A stretch of DNA of 64,000 bases from Amycolatopsis keratiniphila subsp. keratiniphila (GCF_001620365.2 NZ_LQMT02000023.1:130381-194380), one strand, 5' to 3'. Shown: positions 46,801 to 55,086, counted from the first letter of the stretch. Notes: generated by a model not told the origin, from the sequence alone. Numbers and translations are program-made.

Positions 46801-48477
46801 CTAGACAGCCCGCACAGCCGAGGAAACCGCCGTACGGAGTCGCGCGTGCAGCTCGCGGTGACGCGTTCGGTCCACGCGGACCTCCACCACCCGCAGCCCC
46901 GGCGCGGGCTTGAGCGCCTCGCGGAACTCGGTGAGTGTCTCGGCGACGACATGCGGCACGCGGTAACCGGCGCACAGCGCGCCCAGATCGGCTCCGTGCG
47001 GCGTGCCGAAGACGCGCTCGAAGCCGGCGTTGTGCTCCGGCGCCCCCTGCTCCAGCAGGGAGAAGATGCCGCCGCCGTCGTCGTTGAGCACCACGATCGT
47101 CAGGTCGGGACGCTGTTCGGCGGGCCCGGTCAGCAGGCCGCTCGCGTCGTGCAGGAACGTCAGATCGCCGAGCAGGGCGTACGAATGTCCCCTGTGGACG
47201 GTCGCGGCACCGATCGCGGTCGAGACCATGCCGTCGATCCCGGCGACACCGCGGTTGCGGTGCACGAGGACGTCGGGCCGCAGCCGCCCGGCGAGCGCGA
47301 CGTCACGCGTCGGATTGGACGAGCCGACGACCAGCAGCGACCCTTCCGGGACCGCGTCGACGAGTTCGGTCGCCAGGCGCAGCCCGCTCGGCCAAGGCTC
47401 CGCGGCCAGCGCTTCGGTCACCGCCGCCGACGCCGCCTTGTCCGCGCGCTGCCAGCTCGCCAGCCATTCCGGGTCGGCCGGTTTGGACGGCTCGTCGAAC
47501 CACTGGCCGACCTGGCGGACGTTGTGCGCGGGCGCGGGCCAGTCCGAATCGGGCCGGACCAGCAGCACCTCGACGTCCGGATCGGACAGCACCCGCTGGA
47601 CCTGCCGGAACACCGTCGGGCGGCCGATGCAGAGAACCTGTTCGGGCTTGTGCCGCGAGATGAACTCCTCGACACCGAGCAGCCAGGCGCCGGACGAGAT
47701 CGCCGTCGCGCCTGCCATCCCGATGCCGCCGGTCTCGGAGACGACCGGCCAGCCGTGCAGTTCGGCCCATTCGCTGGCCGCCTGCACGCCGGTGTCGCAG
47801 GCGATGACCAGGCCGGACCGGGCCGAGGGCACCACGAACGAGGGAAGCGCGCCGAAGTCGGGAAGCTCGGTCCAGCGAGCGCCGTCGGGACGCCCTTCGA
47901 GTGACTCGTACCACTCGCCGTCATCGTCGATGTCCGGCACCAGCGGCTCCCGGAACGGGATGTTCAGGTGCACCGGCCCGCAGCGCCATTCGCCGTACGC
48001 GGCGTTCCAGGCGCGGCAGATCTGGCCGCGCCAGTACGAGTTCTGCCCGGCACGGCGTTCGGCGACGGCGAGCTCGTCGAAGTAGCGGACGGCGTTGCCG
48101 TAGAGCTGGTGCTGGTCGATGACCTGGCTCGCGCCGGCGGCCCGCATCTCGGGCGGCCGGTCGGCGGTCAGCACGATCAGCGGGACCCCCGCGCGATCGG
48201 CCTCCAGCACGGCGGGGTGGAAGTTCGCGGCCGCGGTGCCCGAGGTGCACAGCACGGCGACGGGGCGGCCGGTGCGCGCGGCGATGCCGAGGGCGAGGAA
48301 GGCTGCGCCGCGTTCGTCGATGCGGACGTGCAACTGGAGGCGTCCGGCCGCCGCCGCGTCGTACAGCGCGATCGACAGCGGGGCGTTGCGTGAGCCCGGG
48401 CAGAGGACGACGTGCGAGACGGTGTTGCGGACGAGTTCGTCGACGATGACCCTGGCCTGCGCGGTGGAAGGATTCAC
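46801..48477 (-). CDS. menD: 2-succinyl-5-enolpyruvyl-6-hydroxy-3-cyclohexene-1-carboxylate synthase
   Basis: A 558-residue thiamine-diphosphate enzyme. Its N-terminus carries LCPGSRNAPLSIAL and IDERGAAFLALGIA (catalytic Glu), and the C-terminal ThDP region has GDLTFLHDASGLL and NDDGGGIFSLL. It condenses isochorismate with 2-oxoglutarate in menaquinone synthesis. GTG start. It is divergent from menB across about 57 bp. Confidence 0.92.
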   Translation of the reverse strand: MNPSTAQARVIVDELVRNTVSHVVLCPGSRNAPLSIALYDAAAAGRLQLHVRIDERGAAFLALGIAARTGRPVAVLCTSGTAAANFHPAVLEADRAGVPLIVLTADRPPEMRAAGASQVIDQHQLYGNAVRYFDELAVAERRAGQNSYWRGQICRAWNAAYGEWRCGPVHLNIPFREPLVPDIDDDGEWYESLEGRPDGARWTELPDFGALPSFVVPSARSGLVIACDTGVQAASEWAELHGWPVVSETGGIGMAGATAISSGAWLLGVEEFISRHKPEQVLCIGRPTVFRQVQRVLSDPDVEVLLVRPDSDWPAPAHNVRQVGQWFDEPSKPADPEWLASWQRADKAASAAVTEALAAEPWPSGLRLATELVDAVPEGSLLVVGSSNPTRDVALAGRLRPDVLVHRNRGVAGIDGMVSTAIGAATVHRGHSYALLGDLTFLHDASGLLTGPAEQRPDLTIVVLNDDGGGIFSLLEQGAPEHNAGFERVFGTPHGADLGALCAGYRVPHVVAETLTEFREALKPAPGLRVVEVRVDRTRHRELHARLRTAVSSAVRAV

Positions 48478-48534
48478 CGGCAGACCTCGGGTTTCACACT
48501 ACGACTCACGGCCACACGTCCTATTCTCCCAAAC

Positions 48535-49458
48535 GTGGATGACGCCCAGGTTTCCGAGCTGTTCGACCCGGCCTTGTGGACCGAGGTCGAAGGTTTCGAC
48601 TTCACCGACATCACCTATCACCGCTCCTCTGAGAGCCGCTCAGGCAAACGTGTCGTACGTGTCGCGTTCGACCGTCCCGAAGTCCGCAACGCCTTCCGCC
48701 CGCACACCGTCGACGAGCTGTACCGCGCGCTCGACCACGCGCGGATGAGCTCGGACGTCGGCTGCGTCCTGCTCACCGGCAACGGCCCGTCGCCGAAGGA
48801 CGGCGGCTGGGCGTTCTGCTCCGGTGGTGACCAGCGTATTCGCGGACGCTCCGGGTATCAGTACGCGGACGGGGAGACCTCCGACACGATCGATCCGGCC
48901 AGGGCCGGGCGGCTGCACATTCTCGAGGTCCAGCGGCTGATCAGGTTCATGCCGAAGGTGGTCATCGCCGTGGTCCCGGGGTGGGCGGCGGGCGGCGGGC
49001 ATTCGCTGCACGTGGTGTGCGACCTCACGCTGGCTTCGGCCGAGCACGCGCGGTTCAAGCAGACCGACGCCGACGTCGGCTCCTTCGACGGCGGCTACGG
49101 CTCGGCGTACCTGGCCAAGCAGGTCGGGCAGAAGTTCGCGCGGGAGATCTTCTTCCTCGGGCGCGAGTACACGGCCGAGCAGATGCAGGCGATGGGCGCG
49201 GTCAACTCCGCCGTCCCGCACGCGAAGCTCGAGGCCGAGGCACTGGACTGGGCGTGGGCGATCAACGGCAAGTCGCCGACGGCGCAGCGGATGCTCAAGT
49301 ACGCGTTCAACCTCACCGACGACGGCCTGGTCGGCCAGCAGCTCTTCGCCGGCGAGACCACGCGGCTCGCGTACATGCAGGACGAGGCCGTCGAGGGCCG
49401 CGACTCCTTCCTGGAGAAGCGCTCCCCCGACTGGTCGGCGTTCCCGTACTACTACTGA
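48535..49458 (+). CDS. menB: 1,4-dihydroxy-2-naphthoyl-CoA synthase
   Basis: A 307-residue crotonase-fold enzyme. WAFCSGGDQRIRGRSGYQ, WAAGGGHSLHVVCDLTLAS and DVGSFDGGYGSAYLAKQVG are MenB signatures. It cyclises o-succinylbenzoyl-CoA. The GTG start is chosen because TATTCT lies 7 bp before it as a leaderless -10, and because the family N-terminus fits. It is divergent from menD; a short stem-loop follows the stop. Confidence 0.92.
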   Translation: MDDAQVSELFDPALWTEVEGFDFTDITYHRSSESRSGKRVVRVAFDRPEVRNAFRPHTVDELYRALDHARMSSDVGCVLLTGNGPSPKDGGWAFCSGGDQRIRGRSGYQYADGETSDTIDPARAGRLHILEVQRLIRFMPKVVIAVVPGWAAGGGHSLHVVCDLTLASAEHARFKQTDADVGSFDGGYGSAYLAKQVGQKFAREIFFLGREYTAEQMQAMGAVNSAVPHAKLEAEALDWAWAINGKSPTAQRMLKYAFNLTDDGLVGQQLFAGETTRLAYMQDEAVEGRDSFLEKRSPDWSAFPYYY

Positions 49459-49512
49459 CCCCTTTTCGACCAGGCGAAAAGGCCTGGAGCAGGGCATTCG
49501 GCGGCGCTTACG

Positions 49513-49552
49513 TTCCCCCTCGAAAGAGAAACCCGACTCATTCGAGGGGGAA
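49513..49552 (+). promoter_or_regulatory. Inverted repeat that can hide a ribosome-binding site
   Basis: TTCCCCCTCGAA (49513-49524) and TTCGAGGGGGAA (49541-49552) are perfect 12-bp arms with a 16-nt loop. The right arm contains the GAGGGGG Shine-Dalgarno of the secreted-protein gene starting 5 bp later. In RNA the stem would block translation initiation; as DNA it could be an operator. Confidence 0.6.
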
Positions 49553-49557
49553 CGACC

Positions 49558-49935
49558 ATGAAGAAATCTCTACGGAGAGCGGCACTGACGCTGCCCGGCA
49601 TCGTCGCGGCGGGGCTGCTCAGTGTCGGCGGCGTCGCCAGTGCGGCGCCCGCGGACCCGGTACAGACCCTGAGCTGCAACCACGGCCACACGAACAAGGA
49701 CAGCGGCGAAGGGCGCGCGAAGCAGCGGATGCGCTACCGCACCGGCCCGCACACCAGCTGCTCCGCGTACGGCTGGGTCGACGGCGGCACGCTGATCTAT
49801 TACCACTGCTGGACGGTGGGTGAATCCATCGAAGGCAAGCGGACCTGGACCTGGGGCCGGATCGCGGGCACGCAGAAACAGGGCTGGTTCTCCGACTACT
49901 ACCTGAGCGACGGCGGCGCCACGAAGCAGTGCTGA
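49558..49935 (+). CDS. Small secreted SH3-like protein
   Basis: A 125-residue exported protein. Residues 1-30 form a signal peptide ending in a SAA cleavage region. The mature part (RTGPHTSCSAYGWVDGGTL, IYYHCWTVG, TWTWGRIAG) has the bacterial SH3-like look, with four cysteines that could form two disulfides. Unknown role; SH3b-like domains often bind the cell wall. Its ribosome-binding site lies inside a 12-bp inverted repeat. Confidence 0.72.
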   Translation: MKKSLRRAALTLPGIVAAGLLSVGGVASAAPADPVQTLSCNHGHTNKDSGEGRAKQRMRYRTGPHTSCSAYGWVDGGTLIYYHCWTVGESIEGKRTWTWGRIAGTQKQGWFSDYYLSDGGATKQC

Positions 49936-49967
49936 GGCGGGCGTCCCTTCGGCGTTAGCCTGGCGGG

Positions 49968-51092
49968 ATGCGTGCGGTAGGGGTGGACGGGAGTCCGGAG
50001 TCGATCGTCGAGCTGACCGCGGCACTGGCCGAGGCGCTCGACGGCGGCTCGCCCGTCCTCCCCTACTCGTCGGAGGCGCTGCGGAACGCGATGGAACCGG
50101 CCCGCCCAGCCGAGCCCGGGACGGCGGTGATCATCGCCACCTCGGGGTCCACCGGCGAGCCGAAGGGGGTGTTGCTGTCGGCGTCGGCGCTGACAGCCTC
50201 GGCTCACGCGACCCACGAACGGCTCGGCGGGCCGGGGCACTGGTTGCTCGCGACCCCCGCCCAGTACGTCGGCGGGCTGCAGGTGCTGGTCCGCTCGCTC
50301 CTGGCCGGGACGACGCCCGCCGTCCTGCACGGCTCCGGTTTCCGGCCGGACGCCTTCGCCGAAGCGGCCGCGCCGCTGCTGGGCCTGGACGGCCCGCGCT
50401 ACACCGCGCTCGTGCCGACTCAGCTCGGGCGGTTGCTCGACGCGGGCGGCCCGGGGCTCGCGGCGGCCCGCGCGTTCGACGCGATCATCGTCGGCGCCGC
50501 GGCGACCACCGCCGACCTCCGCGAGCGCGCGGCCGAAGCCGGCGTGAAGATCGTGCCCGCGTACGGCATGAGCGAGACCGCGAGCGGCTGCGTCTACGAC
50601 GGCGTACCGCTGGACGGAGTACACGTCGACCTCGAAGACGAGCGGGTCTGTATCACGGGTGGCGTCCTCGCGCACGGCTACCGGCTGCGACCCGGGCTGA
50701 CCGCGGAGGCCTTCGAGGGCGGCCGGTTCCGCACGTCGGACCGTGGCCGGTGGACGGCCGACGGGCGGTTGGAGATCCTCGGGCGGATCGACGACATGAT
50801 CAACACCGGCGGGGTGAAGGTGGCCGCCGCGGCCGTCGAGCGGATCTTGACCGCGCAACCCGGAATCCGGGACGCGTGCGTGGTCGGAGTACCCGACCCC
50901 GAGTGGGGTGAGGCCGTCGTCGCGCTCGTCGTCGGCGCTGGTTGCGACGTCGAATCGCTGCGTGCCGCGTGCCGTGAGGAGGCCGGTGCGGCGGCCGCTC
51001 CGAAGCGGGTCGAGTTCGCCGAAGAACTCCCCCTGAGGGGCCCCGGGAAGGTCGACAGGACGGCCGTCAGGAATCTCCTACGAAGGTCGTGA
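49968..51092 (+). CDS. menE: o-Succinylbenzoate-CoA ligase
   Basis: A 374-residue member of the adenylate-forming enzyme family. The P-loop ATSGSTGEPKGVLLSA, the AYGMSETASG core and the C-terminal ILGRIDDMINTGGVKV are conserved. It activates o-succinylbenzoate with CoA, the step before MenB. It is short compared with the about 450 residues of E. coli MenE, but complete at both ends as in actinobacteria. Confidence 0.9.
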   Translation: MRAVGVDGSPESIVELTAALAEALDGGSPVLPYSSEALRNAMEPARPAEPGTAVIIATSGSTGEPKGVLLSASALTASAHATHERLGGPGHWLLATPAQYVGGLQVLVRSLLAGTTPAVLHGSGFRPDAFAEAAAPLLGLDGPRYTALVPTQLGRLLDAGGPGLAAARAFDAIIVGAAATTADLRERAAEAGVKIVPAYGMSETASGCVYDGVPLDGVHVDLEDERVCITGGVLAHGYRLRPGLTAEAFEGGRFRTSDRGRWTADGRLEILGRIDDMINTGGVKVAAAAVERILTAQPGIRDACVVGVPDPEWGEAVVALVVGAGCDVESLRAACREEAGAAAAPKRVEFAEELPLRGPGKVDRTAVRNLLRRS

Positions 51093-51117
51093 ATTCCCCA
51101 CCGATTACCGGGACGTT

Positions 51118-51146
51118 GTTGACACGATCATTACCCGCGGGTTTAC
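51118..51146 (+). promoter_or_regulatory. Promoter of the small secreted peptide
   Basis: A consensus -35 TTGACA (51118-51123) is followed by a TTTACG-like -10 (about 51141-51146) after 17 bp. The ATG comes about 10 bp later, so the message is leaderless or nearly so. Confidence 0.6.
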
Positions 51147-51154
51147 GTCTACAT

Positions 51155-51313
51155 ATGACGCGCTGGACACGCACAGTATTGGCCTGCACCGCCGTCACGA
51201 TGGGACTGGTCGCTTTGGCCGGGCCCGCGCTGGCGGACGAACCGGAGACCGCCGTTCCGAACAGCGGCACGCTCACCTGGACCCTGGAAGACGCGATCGA
51301 CGACCTGAAGTAG
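51155..51313 (+). CDS. 52-residue secreted peptide of unknown function
   Basis: ATG-started small protein. Residues 1-28 form a clear signal peptide (MTRWTRTVLACTAVTM, hydrophobic core, ALADE cleavage region), leaving a mature acidic peptide of about 24 residues (ETAVPNSGTLTWTLEDAIDD). A near-consensus -35 precedes it, and a 16-bp perfect hairpin follows, so it is a defined transcription unit. No family is recognised. Confidence 0.55.
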   Translation: MTRWTRTVLACTAVTMGLVALAGPALADEPETAVPNSGTLTWTLEDAIDDLK

Positions 51314-51317
51314 GGCC

Positions 51318-51356
51318 GCTCGTCACCTGCCCGCGATGGCCGGGCAGGTGACGAGC
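51318..51356 (+). terminator. 16-bp perfect hairpin after the secreted peptide
   Basis: GCTCGTCACCTGCCCG (51318-51333) pairs perfectly with its complement at 51341-51356 around a 7-nt loop. It is a likely terminator, though no T-run follows. It also shields menA from upstream transcription. Confidence 0.7.
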
Positions 51357-51397
51357 CCCGCATACCGGCCGGTAGTGGCCAGGGCCAGAATGGCGGC

Positions 51398-52267
51398 ATG
51401 GCGACTGCTGGTGAATGGATCGAAGGGGCGCGCCCGCGGACGCTGCCCAACGCGGTGGCGCCGGTGGTCGCCGGAGTCGGCGCGGCGGTCGCGCTCGACG
51501 GCTTCTCCTGGCCGCGCTCGATTCTCGCGTTGCTCGTCTCGCTTTCGCTGATCGTCGGCGTCAACTACGCCAACGACTACTCCGACGGCATCCGCGGCAC
51601 CGACGAGAACCGCGTCGGCCCGCTGCGGCTGGTCGGCTCCGGGGTCGCGAAGCCGAAGGCCGTCCTGACGGCCGCTCTCGTCGCACTCGGACTCGCCGGA
51701 GTCCTCGGGCTGGTGCTCGTCGCTATCAGCGGACTTTGGTGGCTGCTGGCGATGGGCGTGGTCTGCATCCTGGGTGCCTGGTTCTACACCGGCGGCAAAA
51801 AGCCTTACGGCTACTACGGTTTCGGCGAGATCGCGGTCTTCGTCTTCTTCGGGCTGGCCGGCGTGCTGGGCACCGTGTACGTCCAAGCCGGACAGCTGAG
51901 CTGGGCCGCGCTCGGCTGCGCGGTCGCCGTCGGCTCGTTCTCGACCGGTGTGCTGACCGCCAACAACCTCCGCGACATCCCGACCGACATCGAGTCCGGC
52001 AAGCGCACCCTCGCCACCCGGCTCGGTGATGGCGGCACCCGACGGCTTTACCTGACGCTGGTCGCCGTCCCGTACGTCGTGAGCGTGCTGCTCGCCTTCG
52101 TGACGCCGTGGGCGTTGCTGGGCCTGGTGACCGCTCCGTTGCTGCTGAAGTCGGTCAAGGCCGTCGGTGGCGGCGCGCAGGGGCGGGCGCTGATCCCGGC
52201 GCTGCGGGACACCGGGTTCGCGATGCTGGGGTGGGCGGTGCTGAGCGCGGTCGCGCTGGCGCTCTGA
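51398..52267 (+). CDS. menA: 1,4-dihydroxy-2-naphthoate polyprenyltransferase
   Basis: A 289-residue integral membrane prenyltransferase with about nine helices. The Asp-rich motifs NYANDYSDGIRGTDENRVGP and NLRDIPTDIESGKRTLA bind the polyprenyl diphosphate and Mg. It attaches the prenyl tail to DHNA; the tail is likely made by the synthase at 9.5-10.5 kb. Its 3' end faces the cds1-like gene across 516 bp of repeats. Confidence 0.92.
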   Translation: MATAGEWIEGARPRTLPNAVAPVVAGVGAAVALDGFSWPRSILALLVSLSLIVGVNYANDYSDGIRGTDENRVGPLRLVGSGVAKPKAVLTAALVALGLAGVLGLVLVAISGLWWLLAMGVVCILGAWFYTGGKKPYGYYGFGEIAVFVFFGLAGVLGTVYVQAGQLSWAALGCAVAVGSFSTGVLTANNLRDIPTDIESGKRTLATRLGDGGTRRLYLTLVAVPYVVSVLLAFVTPWALLGLVTAPLLLKSVKAVGGGAQGRALIPALRDTGFAMLGWAVLSAVALAL

Positions 52268-52379
52268 GTTTGCTCCGGGACTGTCCGGATTTCGGGTCGT
52301 TTGGTGTGTTCACGCTGCTGTCACGAGTGGGCTGAAGGCTCCCTTCACGGACTGGGAACATGAGGCTCGGCTTGAGCGA

Positions 52380-52489
52380 AGGCGTAACTCGCGTGATCAG
52401 GCACGTAACTCGCGTGATTGAAGGCCGCACTCGAGTGTTCCGCCGCTGATCACGCGAGTTCCGGCTTCGATCACGTGAGTGCGGTACCA
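52380..52489. repeat. Array of AACTCGCGTGATT units, copy 2
   Basis: Five variants of the unit: two in the GTAACTCGCGTGAT orientation, a divergent GCACTCGAGTG, then two in the TGATCACGCGAGTT or GATCACGTGAGT orientation. The two halves pair in inverse order, as in the array at 44535-44705. Confidence 0.65.
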
Positions 52490-52542
52490 GGTCACACACC
52501 GTCGGCCACTGGCGCACTAACCAGACCGGCCTCGTTCGGGGG

Positions 52543-52559
52543 ATGAATGGGCCGTTCAT
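52543..52559. repeat. ATGAATGG-G-CCGTTCAT palindrome
   Basis: A 17-bp palindrome with one mismatch, the same core as at 8115-8131 and inside nuoG. Confidence 0.6.
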
Positions 52560-52698
52560 ACCTTGAGTTTTTCGCTTCGAGGCACTATCTGTTGTGGTCC
52601 AGGAACGGTGCGGTCACCACATGTAGCTCACGTGGTAGCAAAGGTCCCTTGCTCCCTTTGGTGATTCGGCGAACCTGAGGTAGACCCGCCCATCCGGC

Positions 52699-52751
52699 GT
52701 TGCGAAAGCCACTTTCGCAACGCTGAAGGTTGCGAAAGTGGCTTTCGCAAC
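52699..52751. repeat. Nested double palindrome, GTTGCGAAAG family, copy 2
   Basis: Perfect 23-bp arms around the 7-nt loop GCTGAAG. Each arm is itself a GTTGCGAAAG-CCA-CTTTCGCAAC palindrome. The loop is identical to copy 1 at 38280-38332. Confidence 0.85.
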
Positions 52752-52783
52752 ACCCCCGAGAAGCGCCAGCCCGGCCGAGACCC

Positions 52784-53866
52784 TCAGGCCTCCGGAGCGA
52801 GCTTCCCGCTCGCCAAGAACTCCCGGTACTTGTCCAGATAAGGCGCGATGTCGATGTTCTTCTGCGCCAGCCAAGCATCGTCGTAGTACGTATTCGCGTA
52901 CCGCTCGCCGCCATCGCACAGCAGCGTGACGACACTGCCCGCCTGCCCCTCCGACACCATCCGCGAGATCAGCGTGAACGCGCCGAAGAGGTTCGTCCCG
53001 GTCGAGCCGCCCGCCCAGTGCCCGGTCCGCTCGCGCAGCACGCGGATGGCCGCCAGCGAAGCGGCGTCCGGCACCTGGAGCATCTCGTCGATCACGCCGG
53101 GCACGAACGACGGTTCGACGCGCGGCCGCCCGATGCCCTCGATCCGCGACGGCATGCCGGTGCTGTAGTCGAGCGCCCCGGTCTGCCAGGCGCCGAAGAA
53201 CGACGAGTTCTCCGGGTCGACGACGGCGATCTTCGTGGTGTGCCGCTTGTAGCGCACGTAGCGGCCGAAGGTGGCGCTCGTGCCGCCGGTCCCGGCGCCG
53301 ACGACGATCCATGTCGGCACGGGGTGCCGCTCGGACTGCATCTGCGCGTACACGGATTCGGCGATGTTGTTGTTCCCGCGCCAGTCCGTCGCGCGCTCGG
53401 CGTAGGTGAACTGGTCGAGGTAGTGGCCGTTGCACTCCGCGGCGAGCCGCTCGGCCTCCGGGTACATGTCCGGGGCGCGGTCGACGTAGTGGCATTCGCC
53501 GCCGTAGAACTCGATGAGCGCGATCTTCTCCGGCGACGTGCTGCGCGGCACCACGGTGATGAACCGCAGCCCCAGCATCCGCGCGAAGTACGCCTCCGAA
53601 ACCGCGGTCGAGCCGCTGGACGCCTCGACGAGCACGGTGTCCTGCCCGATCTGGCCGTTCACCAGGCCGTACAGGAACAGCGAACGCGCGAGCCGGTGCT
53701 TGAGCGAGCCGGTCGGGTGGACGGACTCGTCCTTCAGGTAAAGATCGATGCCCCACTCGGCGGGCAACGGGAAGACGTGCAGGTGCGTGTCGGCGCTGCG
53801 GTTCGCGTCGGCCTCGATGATGCGGACGGCTTCGCGAACCCAGCTCCGGCTGTGCAGACGGCTCAC
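52784..53866 (-). CDS. PLP-dependent cysteine synthase-family enzyme, Cds1-like
   Basis: A 360-residue fold-type II PLP enzyme. GSLKHRLARS carries the PLP lysine, SSGSTAVSEAYFA the substrate loop, and GAGTGGTSATFGRY the phosphate loop. It is most like the M. tuberculosis L-cysteine desulfhydrase Cds1 (Rv3684), which makes pyruvate, sulfide and ammonia. GTG start overlapping the DUF4229 gene by 4 bp. A biosynthetic cysteine synthase role is less likely but not excluded. Confidence 0.83.
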   Translation of the reverse strand: MSRLHSRSWVREAVRIIEADANRSADTHLHVFPLPAEWGIDLYLKDESVHPTGSLKHRLARSLFLYGLVNGQIGQDTVLVEASSGSTAVSEAYFARMLGLRFITVVPRSTSPEKIALIEFYGGECHYVDRAPDMYPEAERLAAECNGHYLDQFTYAERATDWRGNNNIAESVYAQMQSERHPVPTWIVVGAGTGGTSATFGRYVRYKRHTTKIAVVDPENSSFFGAWQTGALDYSTGMPSRIEGIGRPRVEPSFVPGVIDEMLQVPDAASLAAIRVLRERTGHWAGGSTGTNLFGAFTLISRMVSEGQAGSVVTLLCDGGERYANTYYDDAWLAQKNIDIAPYLDKYREFLASGKLAPEA

Positions 53867-54141
53867 GCGGCGCCGTCCGCTCGGTCGCCGCGCAGCTGGG
53901 AGCGCAGTTCGGCACGGGCGCGAGCGCGCTTTTCGTTGCGGCGGGCGAGTCCGGCGGTCACGCGCGCGTTCAGCGGGCGGAACAGCAGCAGACCCAGCGG
54001 CAGCCCCACGACCAGGCCGATCAGCAACGCGACCAGCAGCGGGACGTTGACCAGCAGCAAGCCCCCCGCGATGACCCCGACCAGGACGAACCTGGCCAGC
54101 ACGTACAGCGTCAGGTCACGGGGCAGGTGATTATCGCTCAC
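53863..54141 (-). CDS. DUF4229 membrane protein
   Basis: A 92-residue protein with two predicted transmembrane helices (about 12-32 and 35-55) and a basic cytoplasmic tail (RNEKRARARAELRSQ), as in actinobacterial DUF4229 proteins. No function is known. It is translationally coupled to the Cds1-like gene. Confidence 0.75.
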   Translation of the reverse strand: MSDNHLPRDLTLYVLARFVLVGVIAGGLLLVNVPLLVALLIGLVVGLPLGLLLFRPLNARVTAGLARRNEKRARARAELRSQLRGDRADGAA

Positions 54142-54152
54142 ATCAACGCAGG

Positions 54153-54626
54153 CTACGCGTCGCCGTTGCGGCCCTCGTCCAGGCCCGCGTTGTTGGGCCG
54201 CCCTTCGAAGCGGGTGGAGAGCACGACGGTGGTGTTCGTCCGGCCGACGCCGGGGATCCGCCGCAGCCTGCCGAGCGTCTTCTCCAGATCGTCGACGGTC
54301 GCCACCCGCACCTTGACGACGAAGGCTTCGTCACCCGCGACGGCGTAGCAGCTTTCGACCTCGTCCAGTGCCCCGAGTGCCTCCGCGACGTCGTCCTCGG
54401 TCGCGGTGTCGGTGGGGTGGATGCCGACCAGCGCCGTCACCCCGAGTCCGACCGTGTTGGGGTCGACCATGGCGTGGTAACCGGTGATCACGCCGGCGGC
54501 TTCGAGCTTGCCGACCCGCTCGTGCACTGATGAAGCCGAGAGCCCGACAGACCGGCCGAGGTCGGCGTAGGTAGCCCGCCCGTTCTCCCGCAATGCCGCG
54601 ATGATCTTCCGATCCACCTGGTCCAC
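54153..54626 (-). CDS. Lrp/AsnC-family transcriptional regulator
   Basis: A 157-residue regulator. The helix-turn-helix (about 5-50: ATYADLGRSVGLSASSVHER) is followed by the RAM ligand-binding domain. GTG start; TAAGGT 6 bp upstream suggests a leaderless message. It sits immediately upstream of the DUF4229/Cds1-like pair (gap 11 bp) and may sense cysteine or another amino acid to control that operon. Divergent from bldC. Confidence 0.84.
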   Translation of the reverse strand: MDQVDRKIIAALRENGRATYADLGRSVGLSASSVHERVGKLEAAGVITGYHAMVDPNTVGLGVTALVGIHPTDTATEDDVAEALGALDEVESCYAVAGDEAFVVKVRVATVDDLEKTLGRLRRIPGVGRTNTTVVLSTRFEGRPNNAGLDEGRNGDA

Positions 54627-54730
54627 CGCTACACCTTAGGTGCCACGCCCCGATTCGCGAGATCAGGGCGCGTTTTCATACATCCGTGACAAGACCGGGC
54701 CTCGATCCACGCATGTCGCGGTTGTCGGTT

Positions 54731-54759
54731 TTGACCTTTAAGGGCTCTTTACCTATGGA
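54731..54759 (+). promoter_or_regulatory. Candidate bldC promoter
   Basis: TTGACC (54731-54736) and TATGGA (54754-54759), spaced 17 bp, lie about 115 bp before bldC. Confidence 0.45.
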
Positions 54760-54873
54760 CAACCGTTCGAGTACCTGACGGGTGAGATGCAACGATTGCC
54801 GTGTTGGCTACCCGGCACGACGGGCATCGGACCCGCCTCCGGTTTAGCACCGAAACCGTGAAGGAGGCGGAAA

Positions 54874-55086
54874 ATGACCGCGACCATGGGCGGAAGGTTG
54901 CTCACCCCCGGCGAAGTGGCGGCCCTGTTCCGGGTCGACCCCAAGACCGTGACCCGCTGGGCGACCGCGGGCCGGATCGGCTCGATCCGCACTCCCGGCG
55001 GGCACCGCCGGTTCCGTGAGGCCGAGGTGAACGAGCTCCTCGCCGAGCTGACCACCGACGCCAGCGAGCCCACTCGCAAGGTCTGA
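54874..55086 (+). CDS. bldC: Developmental regulator BldC
   Basis: A 70-residue MerR-type winged-helix protein. LLTPGEVAALFRVDPKTVTR and HRRFREAEVNELL are almost as in Streptomyces BldC, which binds head-to-tail at direct repeats and delays sporulation genes. GGAGG with 6-nt spacing supports the start. Single gene, divergent from lrp. Confidence 0.93.
   Translation: MTATMGGRLLTPGEVAALFRVDPKTVTRWATAGRIGSIRTPGGHRRFREAEVNELLAELTTDASEPTRKV

Larger units (their letters stand above)
52268..52783. other. 516-bp convergent junction rich in repeats
   Basis: No gene is supported. It holds a TGAAGG/CCCTTCA short hairpin (about 52333-52348), an AACTCGCGTGATT array (52380-52489), an ATGAATGG/CCGTTCAT palindrome (52543-52559), a CAAAGG/CCTTTG stretch (about 52635-52660) and a nested palindrome (52699-52751). 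It lies between the ends of menA and the cysteine synthase-like gene. Confidence 0.75.
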
